From positions 3,844,001-3,908,000 of the forward strand of contig NZ_CP113975.1 in assembly GCF_026870155.1 (NCBI RefSeq): a stretch of DNA of 64,000 nt, in the 5' to 3' direction. A program made the translations under genes and the position numbers. This stretch comes from Flavobacterium marginilacus. GTDB lineage: Bacteria > Bacteroidota > Bacteroidia > Flavobacteriales > Flavobacteriaceae. Under the pieces are notes generated by a model, which did no database searches, was not told the origin of the DNA, and was given only the letters and a program-made list of their open reading frames with translations. Of this stretch, positions 37,295-45,758 are shown in pieces; within the stretch, counting starts at the first letter, position 1, and the number at the start of each line of letters is the position of its first letter.

Positions 37295-40200
37295 ATGATG
37301 AAAACACTATTAGATATGTATGAAATATTTGTTGGATTTTTTTCCATCACATATATTTTGTGCTATATAGTATTTGCTTTTTTATCCTATTATGCCATAA
37401 AAACATACCTCAACACCCAGCATTTCATTCCGTCCAACGTATTGATAAAATCGAATCACATACCTGGAGTGTCCGTAATTGCGCCTGCATTCAACGAGGG
37501 AGCAACGGTGGTTTATAATGTAAAATCACTGCTCTCACTTACTTATCCAAAATATGAAGTGGTCTTGATTAATGATGGAAGTTCCGATGATACACTAGAA
37601 AAACTGATACGCGAATTTGAGTTAGTCAAAGTCGATTTCTACTATGAAGCCAAAATCCCAACCGGGCCAGTTCGAGGGCATTACAAATCGACCAATCCAC
37701 TGTATTCAAAACTTTTGGTGGTTGATAAAGAAAATAGAAAAAGCAAAGCCGATGCCTCAAATACAGGAATAAATTCAACCAAATACCCGCTGATATTATG
37801 CACCGATGTAGACTGCATCTTAAAAAATGATGCCGTAATAAAACTAGCAAAACCTTTTATTGAAAGCGAAAAAAGGGTAATTGCAACCGGAGCCGGCATC
37901 CGAAGTTCCAATTCTTGTGAAGTAAAGGATGGTTTTTTGGTAAAAGTTCATTTCCCAAAAGGCTGGTATCCGCGTTTTCAGGAACTGGAATATGTAAGAG
38001 CATTCCTGTTTGGGCGTATGGCTTTGAGCCAAATCAACAGTTTACTATTGGTTTCGGGAGGTTTAGGAATGTTTGACAAAGAAATTGTAATCAAGGCTGG
38101 CGGTTATTGGCACAAATCATTGGGTGAAGATATGGAACTCGTGATCCGAATGCGGAAATATATGTACGATAACAAACTTCCGTTTTTAATAAAATACATC
38201 CCAGAATCACTCTGCTGGACCGAAGTTCCTTCGACCAAAACCATCTTAATCCGTCAGCGGATGCGCTGGGCCAGAGGATTGATTCAAACTTTATACCTGC
38301 ATCGAAATTTGGTTTTTAACCCAAAATATAAAAAAACGGCTTTCTTCATAATGCCTTATTTTATTATTTTTGAGTTTATGATTCCAATTATGGAAGTTGT
38401 TGGAATCCTTGCTACCATTCTCTTTTTCATATTTTTTGAGGTCAACTTTTTGTTCTTTTTTTATATTACATCTCTGGTTTTCATATTCTATCTGATACTC
38501 ACGATTGTTTCGATTTTTCTGGATGACGTCATTTATAAAAACTACGCCAATACTAAAGAAATAATCGTTTTAATTTTAATGTCCATTATCGAACCCTTGT
38601 TTTATCATCCCGTAAACACCTATGCTTCCCTGAAAGGTTATTACCATTTTATAAAACAAAAAGAACAAAACTGGGGAAATATGCAGCGACAGGGCTTTAG
38701 TAAAAAACCTGAAAAACAATTTAATATAGAAAAGAAGAACCCAGTCTCAATAACTAAAATCAAAATGAAATCTCACTACTTAAAATACTTATATCTTACT
38801 ACTTCGCTAATAGCTGCCTTTTGGCTGTCGAGTTTGTTTGAAATATATTCAAAAGTATCAAATGGGATTGAAATTCCTAATATTGGTACGGATATCTGCT
38901 ACAAACTAATTAATGATTTTTGGTCTGTCATAATTATAAGTGTAATTCTTTTGCCATTATTTCTGCTAATTGGATATATACGAAAAACATTTTCCATACC
39001 ATTTATGAAGGTGTTTTTTACTCTAATTGTACTCATTCAATTTGCATTGATAAAATACAGTTCTACTACGCTTGTCAACTTGGGTGCCGATTTATTAGGC
39101 TATTCATTTTCGGACATGTATCTCACGGTAACAGCATCAGAATCAATCTCTTTTATATTCTTTTTGCCATTTATTATCATTCCGCTGTTATATTTAGGAA
39201 TCAATTTTGCTTTTACAAAATTAGACAGCAAACGTCCGGTTTTAATTATTATGCTGACATTACTTCTTATTGCAGGCAGTTTAAAATTATTTCTTCCTGA
39301 TTTATCCGATAGCAGATATGAAAATAAATTAGCGTTTCTAACAAAGGATATTATTCGGCTTGAAAAAGATAAAAACTTAGCCGGCAATGGACAGAAAATC
39401 AAATTCAAATCGGAATATCCAATGCTGAAACCTTTCAAATCGACACCAGATGTTTTGGCTCCTTATTTTAACATTACCGATGAAAAACCAAACATTGTTT
39501 TTATTATCGTTGAAGGTTTAGGAGATGAATTTATTGGTAAAAATAAATACGCAGGATTCACCCCTTATTTGGATTCAATGATTTCAAAATCATTATATTG
39601 GGAAAATTTTTTAAGCAACGGAGGAAGGACTTACGCTGTCCTTTCATCATTATTGGGTTCACTAACCTATGGCGAAAAAGGATTTTTGGAACTAAATCCG
39701 CTGCCTTCACATTTGTCTGTAATAAATATACTGAAAGCCAATAAATACACCACCTCTTTCTATTCTGGCGATGATTCCAGTTTTGATAGAAAAATTCTTT
39801 TTTTAGAGAAAAACGGTATTGATAATATAACCGATAAAAATAAGTATGGTACTGGATATACTCAAACCAAAGCAAATTCTGAAGGTTTCTCCTGGGGATA
39901 TCCTGATGCCGAAATTTTCAAGAAAGCATTGATCGAAACTGATAAAATAAAATCACCCCGACTGGATATTATACAGACACTTACCAATCACGAACCTTTT
40001 GATTTCCCGACAAAAAATGAATATTTGAAAAAAATTGACGGCATAATTGCTGCGCATCCAAATCTCAGCTCTCAAAAAGAAAATATCAATTCTTATAAAG
40101 ACATTTTTGCCTGTTTGAATTATACCGATAATTCAATCAAAGAATATATGGAAGCCTATGCCAAAAGACCCGATTATAAAAATACGATCTTTATAATTAC

Positions 40201-41107
40201 CGGCGACCACCGTTTGATACCGATTGAACAAAAAGATAAAATATGCCGTTTTCACGTGCCTTTATATATTTTCAGCCCAATGCTCAAGAAGGCTGAATCT
40301 TTTAAATCGGTTTCTTCACACTGGGACGTTACGCCAAGTTTGATCTCTTTTTTATTTAATAATTACAAATTCAACAAACTGGATCAAACTGCCTGGATGG
40401 GTAAAGGACTTGACACTGCAAAAGAATTTAGAAATTCCCAAGACATTCCTTTGACTCGAAACAAAGGAACTATTGATGATTTCATTTACAAAGATTACAT
40501 GTATTCAGGAGGCGGACTGTACAAAATAAAAGAGAACTTTGATACCGAAAAAATCAGTGATGATGCTGTTTTAAACACAATATCTGAAAAATTTAATGCT
40601 TTCAAACAACTGAATGCCTACTTAACAAAGAAAAATAAAATCATTCCAAAATCATTGGATTTAAACAAGCAGCAAGATTATCAGTTTTCAAAAGAAGAGC
40701 AGATCACTATTAATAAATTGACAAAAGGGCTGAATAGTGACCAAATTTTCATAACCGCCAGAGATTTGGCTGGCAAAAAAGACTACAAAACAGCTCGGTT
40801 ACTTTGCGATTTTATACTCAATGAACTGCCTAATTATACTGATGCACAAATATTAAAAGCCAAAACATTGGGCTGGGAAGGAAACTTTAAAAAAGCAGAA
40901 GAACAATTGCTTATTGTAATCAAAAATGCGCCATTTTATGACGAGGGTTATTTAACTTTGATGGATGTCTATTGGTGGGACAATCAAAACCAAAAAACCA
41001 TAGAAATAGGTAAACTTGCATTATCAAAAGGCATAAAAGACCCTAATATCAAGACAAAAATGGCAAGGTCTCAAGAAATAATAAACAAATCAAAAAAACA
41101 AAAGTAG
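37295..41107 (+). CDS. Glycosyltransferase family 2 / LtaS-like sulfatase / TPR fusion protein
   Basis: The 1270-residue membrane protein combines three modules. A processive GT2 domain (about 55-340) has NDGSSDDT, DVD (171-173), GEDMEL (E278, D279) and Q321-RMRW325. A membrane block of about ten helices spans 345-690. A periplasmic alkaline-phosphatase-fold domain of the lipoteichoic acid synthase type (about 730-1030) has NIVFIIVEGLGDEF, the likely nucleophile Thr in NGGRTYAVLSS, ITGDHRLIP and SSHWDVTPSL. TPR repeats lie at about 1130-1265. The layout suggests synthesis of a surface glycan and its decoration with a phospho group or transfer to a lipid, done by one protein. The stop directly abuts the YaiO start. 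Confidence 0.85.
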   Translation: MMKTLLDMYEIFVGFFSITYILCYIVFAFLSYYAIKTYLNTQHFIPSNVLIKSNHIPGVSVIAPAFNEGATVVYNVKSLLSLTYPKYEVVLINDGSSDDTLEKLIREFELVKVDFYYEAKIPTGPVRGHYKSTNPLYSKLLVVDKENRKSKADASNTGINSTKYPLILCTDVDCILKNDAVIKLAKPFIESEKRVIATGAGIRSSNSCEVKDGFLVKVHFPKGWYPRFQELEYVRAFLFGRMALSQINSLLLVSGGLGMFDKEIVIKAGGYWHKSLGEDMELVIRMRKYMYDNKLPFLIKYIPESLCWTEVPSTKTILIRQRMRWARGLIQTLYLHRNLVFNPKYKKTAFFIMPYFIIFEFMIPIMEVVGILATILFFIFFEVNFLFFFYITSLVFIFYLILTIVSIFLDDVIYKNYANTKEIIVLILMSIIEPLFYHPVNTYASLKGYYHFIKQKEQNWGNMQRQGFSKKPEKQFNIEKKNPVSITKIKMKSHYLKYLYLTTSLIAAFWLSSLFEIYSKVSNGIEIPNIGTDICYKLINDFWSVIIISVILLPLFLLIGYIRKTFSIPFMKVFFTLIVLIQFALIKYSSTTLVNLGADLLGYSFSDMYLTVTASESISFIFFLPFIIIPLLYLGINFAFTKLDSKRPVLIIMLTLLLIAGSLKLFLPDLSDSRYENKLAFLTKDIIRLEKDKNLAGNGQKIKFKSEYPMLKPFKSTPDVLAPYFNITDEKPNIVFIIVEGLGDEFIGKNKYAGFTPYLDSMISKSLYWENFLSNGGRTYAVLSSLLGSLTYGEKGFLELNPLPSHLSVINILKANKYTTSFYSGDDSSFDRKILFLEKNGIDNITDKNKYGTGYTQTKANSEGFSWGYPDAEIFKKALIETDKIKSPRLDIIQTLTNHEPFDFPTKNEYLKKIDGIIAAHPNLSSQKENINSYKDIFACLNYTDNSIKEYMEAYAKRPDYKNTIFIITGDHRLIPIEQKDKICRFHVPLYIFSPMLKKAESFKSVSSHWDVTPSLISFLFNNYKFNKLDQTAWMGKGLDTAKEFRNSQDIPLTRNKGTIDDFIYKDYMYSGGGLYKIKENFDTEKISDDAVLNTISEKFNAFKQLNAYLTKKNKIIPKSLDLNKQQDYQFSKEEQITINKLTKGLNSDQIFITARDLAGKKDYKTARLLCDFILNELPNYTDAQILKAKTLGWEGNFKKAEEQLLIVIKNAPFYDEGYLTLMDVYWWDNQNQKTIEIGKLALSKGIKDPNIKTKMARSQEIINKSKKQK

Positions 41108-42400
41108 ATGAGTAATCATATAAAAAGCGAATATAAAAATTTTCGGAAAATTTATATTTTTCTTATTGTAACGTTATTTTCAGGCACGTTTTTAATGATT
41201 GGACAAGAAAAAGCATTCAAAGGCGACCCCGATGTGTCGTTTAAAACGGCTCGTGATCTGGCTTTCAGTAAAAATCGAAAGCAGGCACAAGACACACTGC
41301 TCCATATCCTGACAAAATATCCCGATTATCATGATGTACGTGAATTTTTAGCCTCTACTTATGCTTGGGATGGAAATTATGAAAAAGCAAGGGCCGAATT
41401 TCAAAAAATTTTAGGAAAAGATTCAAAAAGAAAAACCACATGGGCAGCAGCCATTAAAAATGAAATGTGGGCAGACAATCCTTTTCTTGCTTTAAAGTTA
41501 TCCCAAAAAGCATTGAAACATTTCCCAAAAGATACAGAAATACTGAACCTGCAAAAAAGTGCTCAAGAAAGCACCATGCTTCCTACTGTTGCCGCTGGCG
41601 CAGTACAAACGATATCAAGTAAGATTCCAAACGATTCTATACCCAAGGAAACTAAATCGAATTTAGAAAAGACAGTTCGAAATAATACAATCGGTGTTTC
41701 TTCTGAAATCGATATTTACTCGGAAGTGTATGATCCTATGATTTACAATGCTATAAAATATGGACGGCAAACCAAGTACGGAAGTATCATTGCCAGAGCA
41801 AATATCGACAGAAGACTTGGTGAATACGGGACTCAGTTCGAGGTAGATTTATATCCAAAAATTGCAAAAGGAATGTACGCCTATTTAAACTTTGGTGTAT
41901 CAGGTTCGGATTTATTTCCTGATTATAGATATGGCGCCGAAATTTTTAAATCGCTTCCCAAAAGTTTTGAAGCTTCTATAGGACTTAGAGCATTACAATA
42001 CGACACGACCACTATGATTTATACAGGTTCTGTAACTTGGTACAACGGGAATAACTATTGGTCCTTTCGTCCTTATTTTACTCCCGGGGACAACGGTTTA
42101 AGCACTTCAGGAACACTTTCGTTCAGAAAATACAGAAGTGATGCTGATAATTATTTCGGAATCAATGCCGGAATTGGAATTTCACCAGAACTTAATCAGA
42201 ATTATTTCTATGCAAATGATAAACGAATTGTGAATCTTAAATCCCAAAAACTGAATGTTGGGTATTACTTTTCTACCAGCAATAAACAAAATGCATGGGG
42301 AGCACAGCTTGGAATTATTCATCAGGAAATTCCATTCGACCAAGGCAATTTTTTCTGGATTTCGACGCTTTCATTGTCATGGGAAATCCGATTTAGGTAA
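41108..42400 (+). CDS. TPR-YaiO outer-membrane beta-barrel protein
   Basis: The 430-residue protein has an N-terminal signal or anchor (IYIFLIVTLFSGTFLMIG), TPR repeats at about 45-150, and a YaiO-type barrel from about 195 to the end, rich in alternating aromatic strands and finishing in SLSWEIRFR. YaiO proteins sit in the outer membrane; in E. coli yaiO lies near the glycosyltransferase gene yaiP. The gene directly follows the GT2/sulfatase fusion (no spacer), so it is probably the export or anchoring partner of that glycan system. The ATG start is fixed by the abutting upstream stop, and the leader is unusually long for a signal peptide. Confidence 0.85.
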   Translation: MSNHIKSEYKNFRKIYIFLIVTLFSGTFLMIGQEKAFKGDPDVSFKTARDLAFSKNRKQAQDTLLHILTKYPDYHDVREFLASTYAWDGNYEKARAEFQKILGKDSKRKTTWAAAIKNEMWADNPFLALKLSQKALKHFPKDTEILNLQKSAQESTMLPTVAAGAVQTISSKIPNDSIPKETKSNLEKTVRNNTIGVSSEIDIYSEVYDPMIYNAIKYGRQTKYGSIIARANIDRRLGEYGTQFEVDLYPKIAKGMYAYLNFGVSGSDLFPDYRYGAEIFKSLPKSFEASIGLRALQYDTTTMIYTGSVTWYNGNNYWSFRPYFTPGDNGLSTSGTLSFRKYRSDADNYFGINAGIGISPELNQNYFYANDKRIVNLKSQKLNVGYYFSTSNKQNAWGAQLGIIHQEIPFDQGNFFWISTLSLSWEIRFR

Positions 42401-42567
42401 TAACATTGGTACATTTTTGCAAAGCATTTTGCGGTTTAGTCAGGTAATCAAATAAAATTAATTTGGGCTTGCCCTCACAGGCCAGCTTTCCTTTCTCGCC
42501 TTTTTATCAAAAAAAAACGATTATAGAGGTTTATTCGTTTTATGTGATTTAGGATTTTTCCAAATAT

Positions 42568-42726
42568 TTATAAATAATATCCCTTTTGTCTCAATAAAAA
42601 GAAAATATTGCGGGTTTTGTCTCGTTCAAAAAAGACGACATAAGACTCGTATGTTTTATATAGATAGCTGTAATCGTAAATTGCTAAAATCTGCCAGCCA
42701 TCTTTCAAAAACATATTATATCTCAT
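42568..42726 (-). CDS. Possible 52-residue ORF cut off from its upstream region by a MITE
   Basis: The frame reads MRYNMFLKDGWQILAIYDY then SYLYKTYESYVVFFERDKTR and ends in LLRQKGYYL. The amino-acid makeup is protein-like, which is unusual for the surrounding DNA. An in-frame TGA lies in the 9-bp target duplication of MITE copy 3, a few bases upstream. It may be a complete small gene or a relic; I recognise no family. The rest of 42401-42567 shows nothing. Confidence 0.35.
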   Translation of the reverse strand: MRYNMFLKDGWQILAIYDYSYLYKTYESYVVFFERDKTRNIFFLLRQKGYYL

Positions 42727-42737
42727 TCCTAATCAAT

Positions 42738-42920
42738 CAGGGCATTCTCTTTTAAAAGTTTCTGACACGAATTACACTAATCTGCACGAATTAAGATTGC
42801 TATTTAATTACACAAAATATTCGAAACTGTAAAAGTTGTAAAATTTGATTTCAATTTTGATAAGAATTAATGTTAATTGGTGAAATTCGTGTTTATCTTT
42901 TTTTAAATGCAAATGCTGTG
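42738..42920. mobile_element. MITE-like element, copy 3 (183 bp, inverted)
   Basis: The ends CAGGGCATTCTC and GCAAATGCTGTG are diverged terminal inverted repeats. The flanks CTAATCAAT (42729-42737 and 42921-42929) are a perfect 9-bp target duplication. The interior is co-linear with the reverse complement of copies 1 and 2. It lies 16 bp upstream of the promoter of the DEAD-box helicase gene. Confidence 0.85.
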
Positions 42921-42935
42921 CTAATCAATAAGAGT

Positions 42936-42968
42936 TTTGCCTCCTTAGTTTCAAAAAACCTATCTTTG
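42936..42968 (+). promoter_or_regulatory. Promoter of the DEAD-box helicase gene
   Basis: TTTG (42936-42939) and TATCTTTG (42961-42968) are separated by 21 bp, matching the Bacteroidota pattern. The start ATG at 42987 follows 18 bp after the -7 box, so the leader is very short. Confidence 0.65.
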
Positions 42969-42986
42969 CACAAAATTTAAATACAA

Positions 42987-44336
42987 ATGAGTACTTTCGA
43001 ACAATTCAATCTCCCTAAATCTGTACAAAAAGCAATAGACGATTTAGGTTTTACATCGCCAACTCCTATTCAGGAAAAAACTTTTTCTGTAATAATGTCA
43101 GGCCGTGATATGATGGGAATTGCCCAAACAGGTACTGGTAAAACATTTGCCTATTTATTGCCTCTTTTAAAATTATACAAATTTACTCCGGGACATACTC
43201 CAAAAATTGTAATTTTGGTACCAACCCGCGAACTTGTTGTTCAGGTTGTGGAAGAAGTCGAAAAACTGACTAAATATATGTCGGTTCGTACTATTGGTAT
43301 TTTTGGCGGAGTTAATATTAATACCCAAAAAACTACAGTTTATCAAGGATGTGATATTTTGGTTGGAACGCCTGGACGGGTTATGGATTTGACATTAGAC
43401 AATGTGATTCGTTTTGAAGAAATGCAAAAACTGGTAATCGATGAGTTTGACGAAATGCTGAATTTAGGTTTCCGTACACAGCTGACAGCGATCTTGGCTA
43501 TGATGCCAAAAAAACGCCAAAATATTCTCTTCTCGGCTACCATGACTGATGAAGTAGATACTGTTTTGAATGACTATTTTGATTATCCGGAAGAAGTGAC
43601 TCTTTCACCATCGGGAACACCTTTAGAAAATATTACACAAATTACTTATCAGGTTCCTAATTTCAATACCAAAATAAATCTTTTAAAACACTTATTACAA
43701 AACAATGAAGACATGAGCCGTGTTTTGGTTTTTGTGAATAACAAAAAGATTTCGGATATGGTTTTTGACCAAATTGAGGAAGATTTTCCAAATCAGTTTG
43801 GAGTAATTCACTCTAATAAATCGCAGAATTACCGTTTGAGTACGATGGCTGAATTTCAGGAAGGAAATCTTCGCGGATTAATCACCACTGATATTATGGC
43901 AAGAGGTTTGGATATTTCAAACATCACGCACGTCATCAACTTCGAAATGCCGGAATTACCAGAATTGTACATGCACCGTATTGGTAGAACTGGTCGTGCC
44001 GATGCAACAGGAACTGCCATCAGTTTCATCGCTCCCCGCGAGGAAGAATCAAAAATCGCGATCGAAATTTTAATGGATATGGAAGTGGTTTATGAAACTT
44101 TCCCTGAAGAAGTCGAAGTTTCGGATAAACTAATTGGCCCTGAAAAAGACAGACAGCCGATTAAACTCCTATTCAAAAAACAAAAACTGGAAGGAGACGG
44201 CGCTTTTCATGAAAAAAGCAAGAAGAACCAAAAAGTCAATTTAGGCGGCCCTGGCGTTACCAAGAAAAAAACACATGGTTCTGTCAATAGAAACATGCTG
44301 AAAAACCAAGCTAAGAAGCGTAAGAATAAAAAGTAA
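42987..44336 (+). CDS. DEAD-box ATP-dependent RNA helicase
   Basis: The 449-residue helicase has the Q motif (LPKSVQKAIDDLGFTSPTPIQ), motif I AQTGTGKT, Ia PTRELVVQ, GG, TPGR, motif II as DEFD in VIDEFDEML (a variant of DEAD), motif III SAT, and motifs V-VI ARGLDIS and HRIGRTGR. The basic C-terminal tail is probably RNA-binding. It belongs to the RhlE/DeaD group that remodels RNA during cold growth and ribosome assembly. It has its own promoter, with a MITE directly upstream. Confidence 0.93.
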   Translation: MSTFEQFNLPKSVQKAIDDLGFTSPTPIQEKTFSVIMSGRDMMGIAQTGTGKTFAYLLPLLKLYKFTPGHTPKIVILVPTRELVVQVVEEVEKLTKYMSVRTIGIFGGVNINTQKTTVYQGCDILVGTPGRVMDLTLDNVIRFEEMQKLVIDEFDEMLNLGFRTQLTAILAMMPKKRQNILFSATMTDEVDTVLNDYFDYPEEVTLSPSGTPLENITQITYQVPNFNTKINLLKHLLQNNEDMSRVLVFVNNKKISDMVFDQIEEDFPNQFGVIHSNKSQNYRLSTMAEFQEGNLRGLITTDIMARGLDISNITHVINFEMPELPELYMHRIGRTGRADATGTAISFIAPREEESKIAIEILMDMEVVYETFPEEVEVSDKLIGPEKDRQPIKLLFKKQKLEGDGAFHEKSKKNQKVNLGGPGVTKKKTHGSVNRNMLKNQAKKRKNKK

Positions 44337-44407
44337 TATGACTATCCGTTAATAATACCAACCCAAAATTTTGTCGGTTTATTAAAAAACAAAAGTTTTT
44401 CCCTTAA

Positions 44408-44470
44408 AACCATTAAGTAATTAAGGTTCATTAAGCCTAAAAACTTAATTTTCTTAATATCTTAATGGTT
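44408..44470. repeat. Inverted repeat built from ATTAAG words
   Basis: The arms AACCATTAAGTAATTAAG (44408-44425) and CTTAATATCTTAATGGTT (44453-44470) pair with two mismatches. A half-site of similar sequence (ACCATTAAGAAATTAAG) occurs at about 49199. It is an intergenic element between a plus-strand and a minus-strand gene end. Confidence 0.6.
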
Positions 44471-44520
44471 AAAAATATATTACTTTTTTTGGTTCGCTTA
44501 GCGGACAGTCATAAAAAGTA

Positions 44521-44565
44521 AATTCCAAAGCCTAAAAATGAGTTACATTTTTAGGCTTTGGAATT
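44521..44565. terminator. Bidirectional hairpin at the end of the peroxiredoxin-like gene
   Basis: The arms 44521-44540 and 44546-44565 form a perfect 20-bp stem (AATTCCAAAGCCTAAAAATG) with a 5-nt loop. It touches the stop codon of the minus-strand gene and separates convergent genes. The U run is poor, so it could also be an mRNA 3' protective structure. Confidence 0.65.
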
Positions 44566-45110
44566 TAGATATTTAAAAGTAACTCCTCTAGCGGAAAATG
44601 GTCAATTACACTATTCCCATAATGTGCTATTTGAATCTCTTTGTCTTTACCAATTAAAAAATCAGCTGGAATTTGATGAAACGTTCCTTCCACTTTTCCT
44701 CCTGCCTTAAAACCTAATTGAATTGCTTCTGACAAATGCTGAAATCCCTTAACAGACATTGTTTGCATTGTTTTTAACCAAGATGGACGTACTTTATAAA
44801 GATTGTACAAATCCCTATTAGTATCAGCAATGATTGTGAAGTTAAAATTGTGACGATCTGCAATACTTACTTTTAGACTTTCTGCAGGCGATTCGAAAAC
44901 AGTTATCAATTTTATTCCCTTTTTATCAATTGCCTCCTTATGCTTCATAATTTTAGAAATTTGAAGATTGCACATTGCACATTCAGCGTAACGAAAAAAA
45001 CTCAACAGAATTTTTTGATTTTGGATCTGAGCCAAATCTACAGTATTTCCAAAAATATCTTTGGCAACAAACAAAGGCGCTTTTTGTCCTGAAACTAATT
45101 TCATAATCAA
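44565..45110 (-). CDS. Peroxiredoxin-like (AhpC/TSA fold) protein
   Basis: The 181-residue thioredoxin-fold protein carries the redox motif CAMC in FFRYAECAMCNLQISKIM, preceded by a typical redoxin N-terminus (VSGQKAPLFVAKDIFGNTVD). It has no signal peptide. Such proteins act as thiol peroxidases or disulfide reductases in the cytoplasm. The first two possible starts are ATG at 45110 and 45104; I kept the first. It lies upstream of a strong hairpin and downstream of a Crp/Fnr regulator that may respond to the same stress. Confidence 0.85.
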   Translation of the reverse strand: MIMKLVSGQKAPLFVAKDIFGNTVDLAQIQNQKILLSFFRYAECAMCNLQISKIMKHKEAIDKKGIKLITVFESPAESLKVSIADRHNFNFTIIADTNRDLYNLYKVRPSWLKTMQTMSVKGFQHLSEAIQLGFKAGGKVEGTFHQIPADFLIGKDKEIQIAHYGNSVIDHFPLEELLLNI

Positions 45111-45172
45111 TGATTTTTAAATTTTACAATCACAAATTTGAAATTTTAAAAATCCATTCTTCTTGATTAAAA

Positions 45173-45748
45173 TCAAGAAATCTTGGCTCGGATCCTACTC
45201 AAGGTTTCAGGTTTCATCATAAGGTAAGAAGCAATATATTTCAAAGGTATTCTATTAATAAGATGTCCGCTTCTTTTAATAAATACCGAATATCGCTCGT
45301 GGGGTTTTAATGTAAGCAGCTCCACTTGTCTCTGAATATGTCCTGTCAAAGTATATTCTAACATTGACTGATACCATAATGCAATTTCAGAATTCGCATG
45401 AATTAACCGCATTAAATCAGCTTTGGCAATGGCAATCAATTCAGTATCCAAAATGGCTTCAATACTCATCAACGAAGGTTTCCCTTCTATAAAAGCCTGA
45501 AAACAGGTAATTAATGAATTTTCATAACCAAAACCCAAATTAATTTGTTCTCCATTTTTATCAATTACAAACAAGCGCACACAGCCTTCTTTCACAAAGT
45601 ATAAATTAGAATCCTGCTGATTAAAATTCAACAATAACTCTTTGGATTTAAGCCTTTTGCCCTTTTTCCAAAATTCTAATAAAATCTCAACTGAATCAGC
45701 TCCTAAAACTGATTTTTGGGATAAGAACTGTGATAATTCAGTCTCCAT
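45173..45748 (-). CDS. Crp/Fnr family transcriptional regulator
   Basis: The 191-residue protein has a cyclic-nucleotide-binding-like beta barrel (LLNFNQQDSNLYFVKEGCVR, about 45-65) and a C-terminal winged helix (IPLKYIASYLMMKPETLSRI, about 165-188). I chose ATG 45748 (METELSQFLSQ); a longer frame to 45907 would read 53 residues out of the lactonase gene. The C-terminal recognition region MKPETLSRIRAKIS is typical of flavobacterial Crp-like factors. The ligand is unknown. It follows the lactonase gene with a 10-bp gap. Confidence 0.9.
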   Translation of the reverse strand: METELSQFLSQKSVLGADSVEILLEFWKKGKRLKSKELLLNFNQQDSNLYFVKEGCVRLFVIDKNGEQINLGFGYENSLITCFQAFIEGKPSLMSIEAILDTELIAIAKADLMRLIHANSEIALWYQSMLEYTLTGHIQRQVELLTLKPHERYSVFIKRSGHLINRIPLKYIASYLMMKPETLSRIRAKIS

Positions 45749-45758
45749 AATTATACAC

